Positions 33,727 to 45,469 of a stretch of DNA of 64,000 bases are shown here, piece after piece. The stretch lies in NCBI GenBank assembly GCA_950097015.1, contig CATNEN010000001.1, positions 13,847,501 through 13,911,500 on the forward strand. The letters are read 5' to 3'. The position numbers were made by a program, and so were the translations under genes. This DNA comes from Macrostomum hystrix. Lineage: Eukaryota; Platyhelminthes; Macrostomidae. Position 1 is the first letter of the stretch. Every line of letters begins with the position of its first letter. The notes beneath the pieces are model-generated. The model worked only from the letters and a program-made list of their open reading frames with translations, did no database searches and had not been told where the DNA came from.

Positions 33727-36700
33727 CTAACAGTTACGAAATTGTGGCGGAATGTACTCTAATCCCAAGTGGCGGAAGATCTCCTCTTCATTCTCAGCCG
33801 GGAGAGACACTTCCTGCACGAATGTCAAATAGTTGAGATGATCAAGATGAAATTACAAATAGGCAAGCTTGCAGCCCAGCGATACCTTTATAGGTCTTGA
33901 GTTCGATTCTATTGCTCCTAGATGTCCATGGACTGAGCAGAATAAGCTGTACGCCGTACACAACATTTATAACTGGACTAAGTGTCTAATACTCTAATTC
34001 TTTCTAATTATTTCTTAGCTGAGTATCAGATTCCCTCTTTCCCAATAGAAACCCATAATAATCTTACCCTTATTTTTCTAGTGTCAACCTTCTTATTCTA
34101 GAATCTCATCCCCGTTTATCTAGAATCTCATCCCCGTTTATCTAGAATCTCAACCCTGTTATTATAGAATCTCGTTCTTAGAAACTCCCACTCCAGTTTT
34201 TAGAAACTCTCACTCCTGTTCTTAGAGACTCTCACTCCTGTTCTTAGAAACTCTCACTCCTGTTCTTAGAAACTCTCACTCCTGTTCTTAGAGACTCTCA
34301 CTCCTGTTCTTAGAAACTCCCACTCCTGTTCTTAGAAACTCTCACTCCAGTTCTTAGAAACTCTCACTCCTGTTCTTAGAAACTCTCACTCCTGTTCTTA
34401 GAGACTCTCACTCCAGTTATTCTAGACCGTTATCCTTCAATTAGAGTCTCATTTTCTCAACGAACCTTCTGCAGATCGAACAGTCCATGGGACGTGAGCT
34501 TCATTCGCCTCTGCCGCTGGGCAAACAGCCTAAGATCCCGATTGAACAGTCGATTCCCGGTCCAGCCTAGCAGAGCGTAAGCCAACTGAGATTTGGGCAC
34601 CGCAATGAGATCCACCCGGCGGGCTAGCCAGTTCCGCTTCAGAGAAATGGAAAAAAAGTTTTAAGGAAATGGTTTAAAAACGCTTTGCGTCTACTATCAG
34701 TAGAGTGCAGGAATATGTTGTCAGAACAACACTCATATTTCAATGCAATTAATACGCTCGTAATTCTAGTTGCAGTGGGAAAATTCTAGCATAAATGCTT
34801 ATATAAAATACATCTTGCAAATGTTTATCATTAATAATAATTACATGACTTCAAAATCCCAACTATGTCACTTTAAATAACAATCCCATAACTGAGAATC
34901 ATAATCCCATAACTGAGAATCATAATCCCATAACTGAGAATCATAATCCCATAACTGAGAATCATAATCCCATAACTGAGAATCATAATCCCATAACTGA
35001 GAATCATAATCCCATAACTGAGAATCATAATCCCATAACTGTGAATCATAATCCCATAACTGAGAATCATAATCCCATAACTGAGAATCATAATCCCATA
35101 ACTGAGAATAATAATCCCATAACTGAGAATCATAATCCCATAACTGTGAATCATAATCCCATAACTGAGAATCATAATCCCATAACTGAGAATCATAATC
35201 CCATAACTGAGAATCATAATCCCATAACTGAGAATCATAATCTCATAACTGAGAATAATAATCCCATAACTGAGAATCATAATCCCATAACTGAGAATCA
35301 TAACCCCATAACTGAGAATCATAATCCCATAACTGAGAATAATAATCCCATAACTGAGAATCACAATCCCCATAACTGAGAATCATAATCCCATAACTGA
35401 GAATCATAATCCCATAACTGAGAATCACAATCCCATAACTGAGAATCATAACCCCATAACTGAGAATCATAATCCCATAACTGAGAATCATAATCCCATA
35501 ACTGAGAATCACAATCCCATAACTGAGAATCATAATCCCATAACTGAGAATCATAATCCCATAACTGAGAATCACAATCCCATAACTGAGAATCATAACC
35601 CCATAACTGAGAATCATAATCCCATAACTGAGAATAATAATCCCATAACTGAGAATCACAATCCCATAACTGAGAATAATAATCCCATAACTGAGAATCA
35701 TAATCCCATAACTGAGAATCATAATCCCATAACTGAGAATCACAACCCCATAATCATAATCAGATCAGAATCCACAGCTGAAAAATTACACCAACCTCAT
35801 CTGTCGCCATAGACATCGCTTCGGTGAAGCTGCTGAAGGTGCAATAATCGGGCGATACGGATTTGCGCTTCGCTGGCAGCTCTGCGGCATCATCGACTAT
35901 CGCGAAGTCGGTCCCGCTGTCATCGCTAATGCTGTTTGACAGTTTTAGAACGCCCAGCCATTTTTCAAAGTGATCCAGCGTGGAGCGCAATTCTTTGACA
36001 CGAAAATCTCTGCTGAGCACAGACGGGCTGAAGCTATTGGTCTCATAGGTGCCGTGAAGCACAAGTCCACGGCTGGCCAGTGCCTTGGCAACATCGGCCA
36101 CTGCGCCCAATTCACGGCCTTCAGTTTCGTGCGAGATCAACAGGTCGCAGTCGTGACCAACGGATTTGCCGCGCGAGAAACCGCCAACTAGAGTGACTAG
36201 ATAGCCAGGACCGCGCAGGTACGCTAGAAGCTTGTCAACTAAATGGCGAATATGTTCAGCTTCGATTTTTGTGACAGCCTGCTTGGCCAAATCCGAGTGG
36301 AAGGCTAGGCCAGTGTGCAGACGCCTGAAATTCGGTTTAGGACAGTTTAGGAGGCTGGTTTAGGACAGTTTAGGAGGCTGGTTTAGGACAATTTAGGAGG
36401 CCGGTTTAGGACAGTTTAGGAGGCTGGTTTAGGACAGTTTAGGAGGCTGGTTTAGGACAGTTTAGGAGGCTGGTTTAGGACAATTTAGGAGGCCGGTTTA
36501 GGACAGTTTAGGAGGCTGGTTTAGGAAAGTTTAGGAGGCTGGTTTAGGACAGTTTAGGAGGCTGGTTTAGGACAGTTTAGGAGGCTGGTTTAGAAGAGTT
36601 TACTCACTTGTGATCGCCAACTCCAAGGTCTAAACTGACTGCCTCTTCTCCTGTCAGCTCTGGCAGATCTCCCCGATTTCTCCTCTCAATCAGAAGCAAT

Positions 36701-39700
36701 CTTTGAGCAGCCTGCTCTGGAGTTCTCACACCCTGGCTATACCATTTGTAGGCTAGGGATTGGCCAACGCCATAAATGGATGTCAGAGAAGTCATAGACT
36801 TGTAGAGATCTGAGCACGTCAAGTTGTCCACTTCCAGGCAGGATCCAGTGCTCAACATCTCGCTAATAATTCGTATGGCGTGATCGCCTAGATAGCGCGG
36901 ACAGCTGTCAATCAGCTGATTTATTGATTTCAGCGGCCGGGGTAGAGTTTTTAAACAGGCCGCAGCCCGATCGAAAGCCAGGGCTTTGGCATAGTACTGC
37001 TGGTCCTTGGTGATACCGAACTGATGCTCGGCATTGCGGGCCAGGGTTGACAGGGCTGTCTGAAATGCGGAATAACATGGGAAATATGGGACTTGGGACA
37101 TTCGAAATGGAAAACAGGCTTTTATAATATTTTTATCGGATCGACACCGTCACGTTTAGATTAGATTAAAAAAAGAGCAGTGACAAACCGTCAGCTTGAA
37201 ATTGTGATGCTCAAGTGGGCACAACATCTGGCACAGGTACTCCGGCTGTTGAGCACTCGCTGAAGATGCCGAATCCGAGGTTGACGCGGATTCGTCCGGC
37301 TTTTGTAGAGTCGAAACCTGAGGATTGGGGTGGAATGGCTGCTCAAACCTGAGGAATGGGGTGGGAATGGCTGCTCAAACCTGAGGATTGGGGAATGGCT
37401 GCTCAAACCTGAGGATTGGGGAATGGCTGCTCAAACCTGAGGAATGGGGTGAGAATGGCTGCTCAAACCTGAGGATTGGGGAATGGCTGCTCAAACCTGA
37501 GGATTGGGGAATGGCTGCTCAAACCTGAGGATTGGGGAATGGCTGCTCAAACCTGAGGATTGGGGAATGGCTGCTCAAACCTGAGGATTGGGGAATGGCT
37601 GCTCAAAACTGAGGATTAGGGAATGGCTGCTCAAACCTGAGGATTAGGGAATGGCTGCTCAAACCTGAGGATTGGGGAATGGCTGCTCAAAGCTGAGAAT
37701 TTGGGTGGGGAATGGCTGCTCAAACCTGAGGATTGGGGTCGTAAAATTGGGCTCATACTTGAGGATTGGGGGAGGGCTGCTAACAATCAGTTAATAGCTT
37801 AACTACTTAACTACTTATAATAATAAACAATTATATATTATTATTACCGGAAGTTGCTTTCGTTTAAGACAGTAGTGCATTTCAGGCTCTACCATAGCTT
37901 TGGCACGAATGCAGTCTGACAGCCATTTTGTGCTGACAACTGTAACACCAGCAGGCATTGAAGTACCAGCCAACTCGAATAGTCGTTCTACATCTTCTAC
38001 ACAGTCTAGTTCAGTGATTATTATACACCTTAGGTTGAAACAGAATAAATAATATGCAATTTAAAATGGAATGTTAGTAGACTGACTGAGTAACTGTGAA
38101 TATACATCTAGCTCTAAATCTGGCTTAACTGGCTTAAATCCAATCTGGATGAGATAGTTGGTTGCAAATAAGCAAATTTTTATTTCTAGTATATTAGATC
38201 TATGATGCTTAGACTTATATAATTCATATTCCTCAATCAATTAATGAAACTCAAAAATTGTACGATTGATAACATTTTTTTTAAAATAAACTAATAACCC
38301 TGTAGACCATGTTGAATTATAAATATACAAGGCAAAATTGTTACACTTTTGTAAAAACTTATATTATATTATTTTCTTTTTATGTTGTGTAGTAAGGGAA
38401 CAAAATTTATGTATTAGAAAAGTTGTTTGCAAATTTAACATTTAACCCATATGTTAATATGGGTCATTATGCATAAGCCTAACATCAATTTACCTGTTGT
38501 TCCATTCTTGGTTTTAGCAAATTCTTTGCTATTTGATAGCTATTTATTTATGTCAATGTGGACCTGAATCTCAAGCCCAAAGCTCCATTTTTTATTGACT
38601 AGTTCATGTTTTTATAAGAGCTACAATTGCTTTTGCAAAAGCTGACATAGTCAGAATGCTAGAATGAACTGTCTAATAAAAATGTTTGCCTAAAAATTAG
38701 TACTCTAGATTACATTTTGAGATCATAATTTTGACTTAAAAACTGCTAAATTAAGAATCTCATGTTTCATTAAAAGTATTCTAAAACAAATGAAAAAAAA
38801 ACAAAAAATGTGGAAAATGTGTCAAATTGTAAATTTCTATTTTATAGGTAGGCCAAAATGTCTTTACTTTATATGAGGATAAACAACACAAAAAAATAAT
38901 ATATCATGAGTATCAATTAAGTGATCCATAGGGTAATGTATCACCAACCGAACAGTGTAACTTCAAAACCGAACAAGAATTTTGACTCCTTCCTTGGTCT
39001 TGTGCAGGACAGAAACATGCTATTATGTTTCACAGAACAACTAATTTGAAAGTCAAAGACATTATCTACAAGCTGAGGCATGACATGCAATGAAGCATTA
39101 AGAGGAAAGAAAGATATGGACGTTTCAGTAGAAATTTTTATCACAAAAGCATACTTTTTAACAACATTTTTTTCAGCATGTACTTTAGACAAAGATTGTA
39201 TATGGTTGCTTTCCAATTAAATGACCATAAATGTAGTTATTTATAGAGCATGAAAAATGCTTTCAAATGACATAATTCATAATAGTTCACTCCTTAAAAT
39301 AAGATTAAACCACTCACTCAAATTGCAAAACTGAACATCAAATTCTCCATTTGGTTTGAAGATACATAAAAATCATCATTTGGTTTTAAATGAAAATCAC
39401 AAATAACTTTTTTTATTAGACAAAATAGCAAAAGCAGATACTTTTTAGAAAGATATAACTGTTTTTTATAACTTGGCTTTTGATTTAGGGTAATGTATCA
39501 TCAACCGAACAGTGTATCTTCAAAACCGAACAAGAATTTTAACTCCTTCCTTGGTCTCATGTAAGACAGAAACAAGCTATTGTGTTTCACAGAATAACTA
39601 ATTCAAAAGTCAAAGAAATTATCTATATGCTGAGGCATGACATGCAATGAAGCATTAAAGGAAGGAAAGATATGGACATTTCAGTAGAAATTTATATCAC

Positions 39701-41879
39701 AAAAGCATACTTTTTAACAACATTTTATCAGCATGTACTTTAGACTAAGATTGTATGCGGTTGCTTTCCAATTAAATGACCATAAATGTAGTTATTTATA
39801 GAGCATGAAAAATGCTATCAAATGACATAATTTATGATAGTTCACTCCTTAAAATAAGATTAAACTACTCACTCAAATTGTAAAACTGAACATCAAATTC
39901 TCCATTTGGTTTGAAGATATATGAAAATCATTGTTCAGTTTTAGATGAAAAACACGAATAACTTTTTTGGCAATGTTCTACTTCCATTCGTTATATTATT
40001 TTTTTGTTTGCAAACGACAGATAACGACAAAAAACAAGTTTAATGGTAACAAAAAGTCAGTAGTTTGGTCAGACAGTTCTGAAAAGTCTTGGTCAGTCTT
40101 TCTTCTTTCAAACCAGGTAAGTGCCTAATCCAGTAGGAGGGCACCAAAGCTATTCTTGGGGTATAGACGGCGCCATAAGAATTCTTCGAGGTGGCTTTCG
40201 AATAGAGCAGCACTCGTGCCATGCATTTGACGCAGCTTGGCCTTCGCAAAATCTTCAGCTGCAGAATTTTTGTGCCTTAGCTTCCTGTTCCCCCATATTT
40301 GCCAGATTTTGCCATAGACATAGATCCAAGTGTCAAGTCATGGCAAAGCCACGTCAGCACAACTTTTTCAAACTCAGAATGCATGTGTGGCACAAATTCA
40401 AACGAAAAAATAATATAAAAAATGGAAGTGGAACATTGCCCTTTTTTCTATTTGACAAAATAGCAAAAGCAGATACTTTTTAGAAAGATATAACTGTTTT
40501 TTATAACTTGGCTTTTGATTTATCATCATATCTTAAACAGAAAATCTGTAGCTTAGGTTTGAAGTTAAAAAAGTATATTCTTGTTTGATTGATGATAGGC
40601 TAGGCTACATTGTCATTACCCTAACTGATCATAAAAAACATATTTTTTATAAAGGAGGAATACAAGAAGTGGCTAGAATATCTTCTTGTAGCCAAGAAAG
40701 TCACCAATAAAGCTGAGAAAAGGCAACCCTATTGACCCTGATTGGAGAAGAGGTGTACTCAATTCTAAGGAACTCAATTGTGCCAACAATTACAAAGTGC
40801 AAGGACAAGTCCAATAAGGAGTAGGCCTACTGATTTCACTCCAATACCAGTTTACCCTGGAATTGAGCTTTATTGTTCAAGAAATTGTTTTTGCTCAACA
40901 GAAACAGAAGGATGGCGAGACTGAAGCAGTCTTTGCAGAAGCCTCAGTGCCAGCTGCATGTTTCATGATGTTTGACATTCCTGGATCAAGCGCATTGAGT
41001 GATTTTGTCTTTGCCCTCAGAGAGGAGCATGTTGAACTTAATTGTAAACTGTAGGCCTAGACTGAACTTAATTGTAAACTGTAGGCCTAGACTGAACTTA
41101 ATTGTTCATTGTGAACTTAAACAGATCCTAGACACTTCGTCATCCACGTGGAAGGTAGGCCTAGGACACTTTGTCATCCAGCCAATTGGCATGCTTTAAA
41201 GTTTGGTCAGTTCGTCATCTACTAATAACAAGCAATCAAGTTCGACATCAATAAAGTGAGGGTGGGGTGGTGGGACAGAGGTGTGAACACACTTCACACT
41301 CTAAATTGTCAAAAAGAGGTGTCAAAACTGATTTCACTATAAGAGTTGAAAGATAGGTGCCAACATGATGTGAGGAGGGGTGGGGAGGGGTGGTTCTATT
41401 CTAACTTTGAAAACTTTTATTTTATAGATGACGAAGTGTCCACAAGTCTAAGTGTCTTTGTCATCCACCCTCTGAGATATTGGACAGATCGTCATCTGGA
41501 TGACGAAGTTGTAAGATGACAAAGTGTCCAGGTACCGAATTTAAACTACCTAATAAGAATTTTATAAAGAAAAATCTAAAGAAAAAATTAACCACTTTTA
41601 ACTTTAAGGCCCTTAGGGCCTACTGTTTAAAACCAAAGAAAATCAGAATAAAGCCTTTCAAGTTATAAAAACAAACAATTAACCCTTTCCTTACCTTTCC
41701 AGAGCATTTTCTTGTTTCGATTTTATCAGCTCTCGAAAGGGAGTAACACTTCTGGAGAACAATAAAGAAATCTGATTTATAAGGACATTTAATCTGATTG
41801 CTTCAATTTTCTTTTCAAGAATAATAAAATGAAAATCTAAGGCACTTTTTTCCGCTTTGTCATTTTGCTGTCTTTCCAT
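33727..41879 (-). CDS. BRCT + family X DNA polymerase (Pol mu / TdT-like)
   Basis: Seven exons, all phases consistent: 41879-41695, 38028-37848, 37317-37189, 37059-36608, 36324-35796, 34636-34466 and 33813-33727; 577 residues. Residues ~14-105 form a BRCT domain split between exons 1 and 2 (FIILEKK, then VSTKWLSDCI). Residues ~166-300 match the 8-kDa and fingers region, with a helix-hairpin-helix SIYGVGQSLAYKW. The palm motif GGFSRGKSVGHDCD holds catalytic Asp374 and Asp376; RVDL gives the third, Asp501. ALLGWTGNRLFNRDLR and EEEIFRHLGLEYIPP are C-terminal Pol mu/TdT signatures. In this family the BRCT recruits the enzyme to Ku/XRCC4-ligase IV, where it fills gaps during non-homologous end joining. 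All catalytic residues look intact, so it is likely functional. Whether it is template-dependent (mu) or template-independent (TdT) cannot be decided by eye. Start: first ATG of exon 1. Length is slightly above the usual ~500. Confidence 0.88.
34090..34435. repeat. 22-bp minisatellite in polymerase intron 6
   Basis: About 15 units (core gttcttagaaactctcactc), grading at the left into a looser ttctagaatctcatccccg repeat. It lies wholly inside the intron between polymerase exons 6 and 7. Confidence 0.9.
34879..35757. repeat. 21-bp minisatellite in polymerase intron 5
   Basis: About 42 units of ataactgagaatcataatc plus one base, with few variants. It ends about 40 bp from the donor of exon 5. 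The 7-codon period produces artefact ORFs on both strands. Confidence 0.95.
36335..36600. repeat. 23-bp minisatellite in polymerase intron 4
   Basis: About 11-12 units (core ggtttaggacagtttagg) fill nearly the whole intron, leaving only short unique sequence at the splice sites. Confidence 0.93.
37320..37740. repeat. 28-bp minisatellite in polymerase intron 2
   Basis: About 15 units (core ctgctcaaacctgaggattg) begin directly at the acceptor of exon 3: the acceptor sequence itself (aatcctcag) is part of the repeat unit. Each unit therefore carries a copy of the acceptor-like string in minus orientation. Confidence 0.92.
38934..40520. repeat. ~550-bp tandem duplication with one copy interrupted
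   Basis: Copy A runs from about 38,934 to 39,488 and copy B from about 39,487 to 39,966, starting with gggtaatgtatca and sharing long blocks at roughly 90-95% identity by eye. The tail of the unit (gacaaaatagcaaaagcaga onwards) is missing after 39,966 and reappears at about 40,450-40,520, so copy B is split by about 480 bp. All lies in intron 1 of the polymerase gene. Confidence 0.8.
41125..41535. repeat. cluster of direct and inverted GACACTTYGTCATC motifs
   Basis: Copies of gacacttcgtcatc or a close variant occur in plus orientation near 41,131, 41,165, 41,210 and 41,450, and inverted (gatgacgaagtgtc) near 41,427, 41,501 and 41,513. Spacing is irregular, unlike the minisatellites. It is in intron 1 of the polymerase gene. 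Confidence 0.65.
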
Positions 41880-42075
41880 GTCAAAAACGAGTAATTTTAA
41901 ACTACTTTTTAAATAGTAATAGTAAACTAATTTAAAATATCTGCTAGTGCAGCAGCCAGCAGGGCTCCATGGTCTCGACGACCAGACACAAACTAAAAAA
42001 CTACTCAGTTACACCAAACTTGAACTGGCGCGAAAAAAAAATAAGTTCGTATTAGAAAATTTTCGCTCCAACAAT

Positions 42076-42134
42076 GTACTTGCCAACGGTGGCAAGGCAA
42101 GTACACGCCACGCATGCAAGATACACTTGCATGC
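42076..42134. repeat. two adjacent perfect hairpins
   Basis: Hairpin 1: gtacttgcc (42,076-42,084) pairs with ggcaagtac (42,096-42,104); an alternative inner stem cttgcca/tggcaag also exists. Hairpin 2: gcatgcaag (42,112-42,120) pairs with cttgcatgc (42,126-42,134), loop of 5. They lie about 200 bp upstream of the polymerase start codon. Confidence 0.8.
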
Positions 42135-42139
42135 AGTTT

Positions 42140-43640
42140 TACATACAGCCTTTATGTATCATAGGTGTTCGAAAAAAGTAATAATTTTCAAAAGGACATC
42201 ATCAAGGAAAGGACATCATCAGGCATTCCATACTTCAGTGTCATAACTGTTGGAAATCGCAGTTGTCCTGATGCTTACATGCTCATATGAAGTTTTAGGA
42301 CTCTAAGTGCACTGTGTTCTGAATTTCGTCGAAAAATCCCGGGATCGTAGCTAGCTATACTGAGTCAAATTTGAAAATCCAGCGGGATTTTTTAGAAACA
42401 ATTGGGCTACCGTTTTTAAGCTGCCTATATTTGGACAAATCGACGGCATTTTAATATAATTACTAATGCCAATCGTTTTCTTGAATGCCACTCACTCACG
42501 GTTTCAATCTATGTAAGAACTAGTATAGTAGATAATAGCTTGAGTTATGAAAAAGGTTTAAATTTAACGACACGTATGATAATATTGGCTTGTAATTGCT
42601 ATCTGCATTGTTCATATTTTCGCTCAAATCAAATCGGCCTTGCTCGGACGCTTGGGAAACCAATAACTGCCGCAATTAATGCTATAAAAAATGTGACGAC
42701 TACAAAAAACTTATTCAAAATGCACGTAGTAGGTTCCATTTTCCTTCTTATAGACTTCAAATTTTCATATTTCCTAAGCAAAACAAACAATCATTGTTGC
42801 TATGGCCTATGGGGATCGAAAGAAGACCAGTCAGCATACACTCGTATACAGATGTTTTTTTAACAGCTTAATTTGTTGTGAAATGCTAAATCTGTAGTCA
42901 GCACTAGCATGCTTGTATAGCATCGGCTTTATATTTATAATAAATAAAATTTGTAATTGCATGTGTTAAGTAGTAGGCAATCAGAGATTGATCATAACGA
43001 TGTTATCATAACTGTGTTACCGCCTTCTTGTCGTGATTTTGTCAAGAAATCGCTAATTTTAGGCTTGAATAATGGCACCTCCTTGGTTGCGAAATCTCAG
43101 CAATGCATAGGATGAACCATTAACTGCCAAACTGCCAAGAGTACTTCTGCTGGCAGTCAATCCGCAGTCTTTTTGTGGCAGTCGATTATCGCTTGACGTC
43201 ATCCATGCGAGCCAGTTTAATTTAAGCAAATAATTTCTACGATAGGCTTGAGAAATCAAACTCTCCTTAGTAACTGTAGCTGGCCGCAGGTCTTGACAAC
43301 ATTCCGGCCGCACGCAATGTGTGGAAAAACAGCATTCAGTAGCAGAATTAAAATGCAATTAACTATTCTCAAATGGCTTCAGCAGAAAGATGTGTTGCAA
43401 AGTCGATGAATGTTGGCCTTAATTAGCTTCCAGTGATGGAGAGATGACTGACAAATTCACATCCATCCAGGGCTGGAAGGTGAAAGCACGCTCTTAAAAA
43501 ACTTGGCTGTTTCAAATGCGACAGAGTCCTTTAATTTTCAACTGCATTTTCAACTGCAGCTGCATAAATTAGTCCTCAACTGTTGCAGCCACTCCTTCTC
43601 TCGGTCTCAAATACTTTGCCTTAATCGGTCTAAACAGTTG
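42140..43640. other. intergenic, no gene recognised
   Basis: Region between the polymerase gene (-) and the first glycine-rich gene (+); the two are divergently transcribed. Short ORFs only, none convincing. Confidence 0.4.
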
Positions 43641-43650
43641 TCTTTTGCGA

Positions 43651-45466
43651 ATGGAAATGCGAATAATAGCAGCAGTTGCTCTTCTGCTTGTTCGCACATT
43701 CGGTGAGTACAGAGCTCTCTCATTTGACGCTCAGTTATAGCTTTTTTATTACTTCAGTAAATTGAAACGTTTCATATTGCCCTTTCATCTCTGACCTGAG
43801 ACAGACACAATGAGTGGTACTGAAAGCAGCAGAGTTTTCAGTCCGGAGACCACCGGCTTCATCGCCATGAATGACTCGGTGAGCAGCAGTCTGGTCAACC
43901 AGTCCGGGTTCCGCTCGGCTGCCGAGTGCCTGTACTGGTGCGATGACAGAGGCTGCGCTGCCGCAGTGCTGAATGAGACCAGCCGCGTCTGCCAGATGCT
44001 CGTCATCAACGATGAGTCATCGGGTCAGCCTGGGCCGAACGGCAGTCACGTGACGAGGCAGCTTGGCTCGCCAACCGACGGAGCCGTGAGGCTGTGGAAG
44101 TCGGATGACTTCGAGCAGCAGCTTCGGCCGCGACTTTTCTGGCGAGTTTTTGGAAGTAAGTAAAAATTCGGTTGCAGGAAGCACTCAGCCAATGAAAAGT
44201 TATCTAAAATTTTCACAGATTCGGACATTAGCTGGTTTCATGTAGTTAGATATTTAGATATTTTCTTTGCTGACATACTGCAAAGGGCTACTGGAAAATT
44301 CCTTGCAAGTACTGCAGTTTAAACTAGCTGCATTCTAGGCGTCGCGAATTGAACCTTAGACATTTAACTACTTGTCCCCACGAAAAGTTTAGAAACACAT
44401 GGAGTTGATTAAGCTTAAAAGTTTAAACACACACGTATAGAATCGCTCGCAGCTGACGCGTTGACACCCGATCTCTCTCACTGTCTCATGCCGCTCCGAC
44501 TCACCAAACAGACAGCAGCTCCGGCCGGAACGGATCGGTTCAGCTCTTCTCCGCGCCTTTCGCTGCCTGCTTCCGCATCGAGGCCTTCGGCGCTGCTGGG
44601 GGCAGAGTGTCTGGCATCTACTCCGGACTAGGCGGCAGGGGCGCATCAGCCGCTGGGAGCTTCTGGCTCGCTGCTGACACACGACTGGACATTGTGGTCG
44701 GACAGGCTGGCGGCGACACAGGCTGCGGATTCGGCGCAGGGGGTGGCGGCGGCAGCTTCGTGTACAACAGCAACGACACCGGCAGTCCTTGGCTGCTCCT
44801 GGCTGCTGGAGGAGGCGGAGGGGCATCTTGGAATTATGTTAAGTGAACTAAATAACTGCTTGTGAATCCAGTTAATCACTGTTGCTTAAATCGAGTCCCT
44901 TTGAATCGCATTGGAATCTCCTGTCTGATGAGCACGCCAAGTTGATGATACCGTGTCAAATTTCAGGCGGCTTGAATGGTTCAAGCGGAACCAATGGCAC
45001 GGACAGCTGGCCAAAGGGCAGCTGCTCCGGCTTTGGCGGATCCGACGGTCAGCCGGGGCGGGTGTCGCCAACTCGCGATGCCAGCAACAGTCTCGCTTCA
45101 TGCGGCGCGGCAGGAGCCGGCTGGAGAGGCCCAGCCAAGCCCAGCAACGAGTCCTTCGAATTTCCCGGAGGTCCCGGGCTCAGCCGCACGGATGGTTGGC
45201 GTGGTGGAGCTCGCAGCGTCTCCTGTCCCACTGGCGACGGCGGCTTCGGTGGGGGTGGCGCTGGCGGCGGCTGCTGCACCGGCGGTCGCGATGGCGCCAG
45301 CGGCGGAGGAGGCGGCTTCAGTGGCGGCGGCGCTGGCACCGCAGTGACCCAGGTCGGAGGTGGCGGCGGCTCTTTCTGCAGCGGCTTCGGCTGCGTCACG
45401 GCCACCGGCGCCAACCCGGAGCTGCAGGGCCGCGTGCTGCTGAGCATATCTGCGGCCTGCGGCTGA
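43651..45466 (+). CDS. secreted glycine-rich protein with ALK/LTK-type GRD, copy 1 (donor defect)
   Basis: Exons: 43651-43702 (signal peptide MEMRIIAAVALLLVRTF), 43805-44155 (Cys-rich, PAN/apple-like: ECLYWCDDRGCAAAVLNETS), 44512-44838 and 44967-45466. Exons 3 and 4 match the glycine-rich domain of ALK/LTK receptors: RIEAFGAAGG, LDIVVGQAGG, GAGGGGGSFVY, LLLAAGGGGG, then GGFGGGGAGGGC and GGGGGFSGGGAG. About 409 residues; there is no transmembrane segment and no kinase, so it is probably a secreted or matrix protein. Several N-glycosylation sequons are present (NDS, NQS, NET, NGS). Exon 3 should end in phase 1, at G44838, but the next bases are TTAAGT where the paralogue has GTAAGT. The donor appears mutated, so this gene may be mis-spliced. 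It is paralogous to the gene at 48,092-52,225. Confidence 0.72.
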
Positions 45467-45469
45467 CAG

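Noticed and set aside
33885-33925. tRNA B-box-like word gagttcgattct
   Set aside because: No A box or cloverleaf could be assembled around it; at most a decayed SINE.
34873-35743. ILSYGIM-repeat ORFs
   Set aside because: Artefacts of the 21-bp intronic array; the polymerase splice model places them in an intron.
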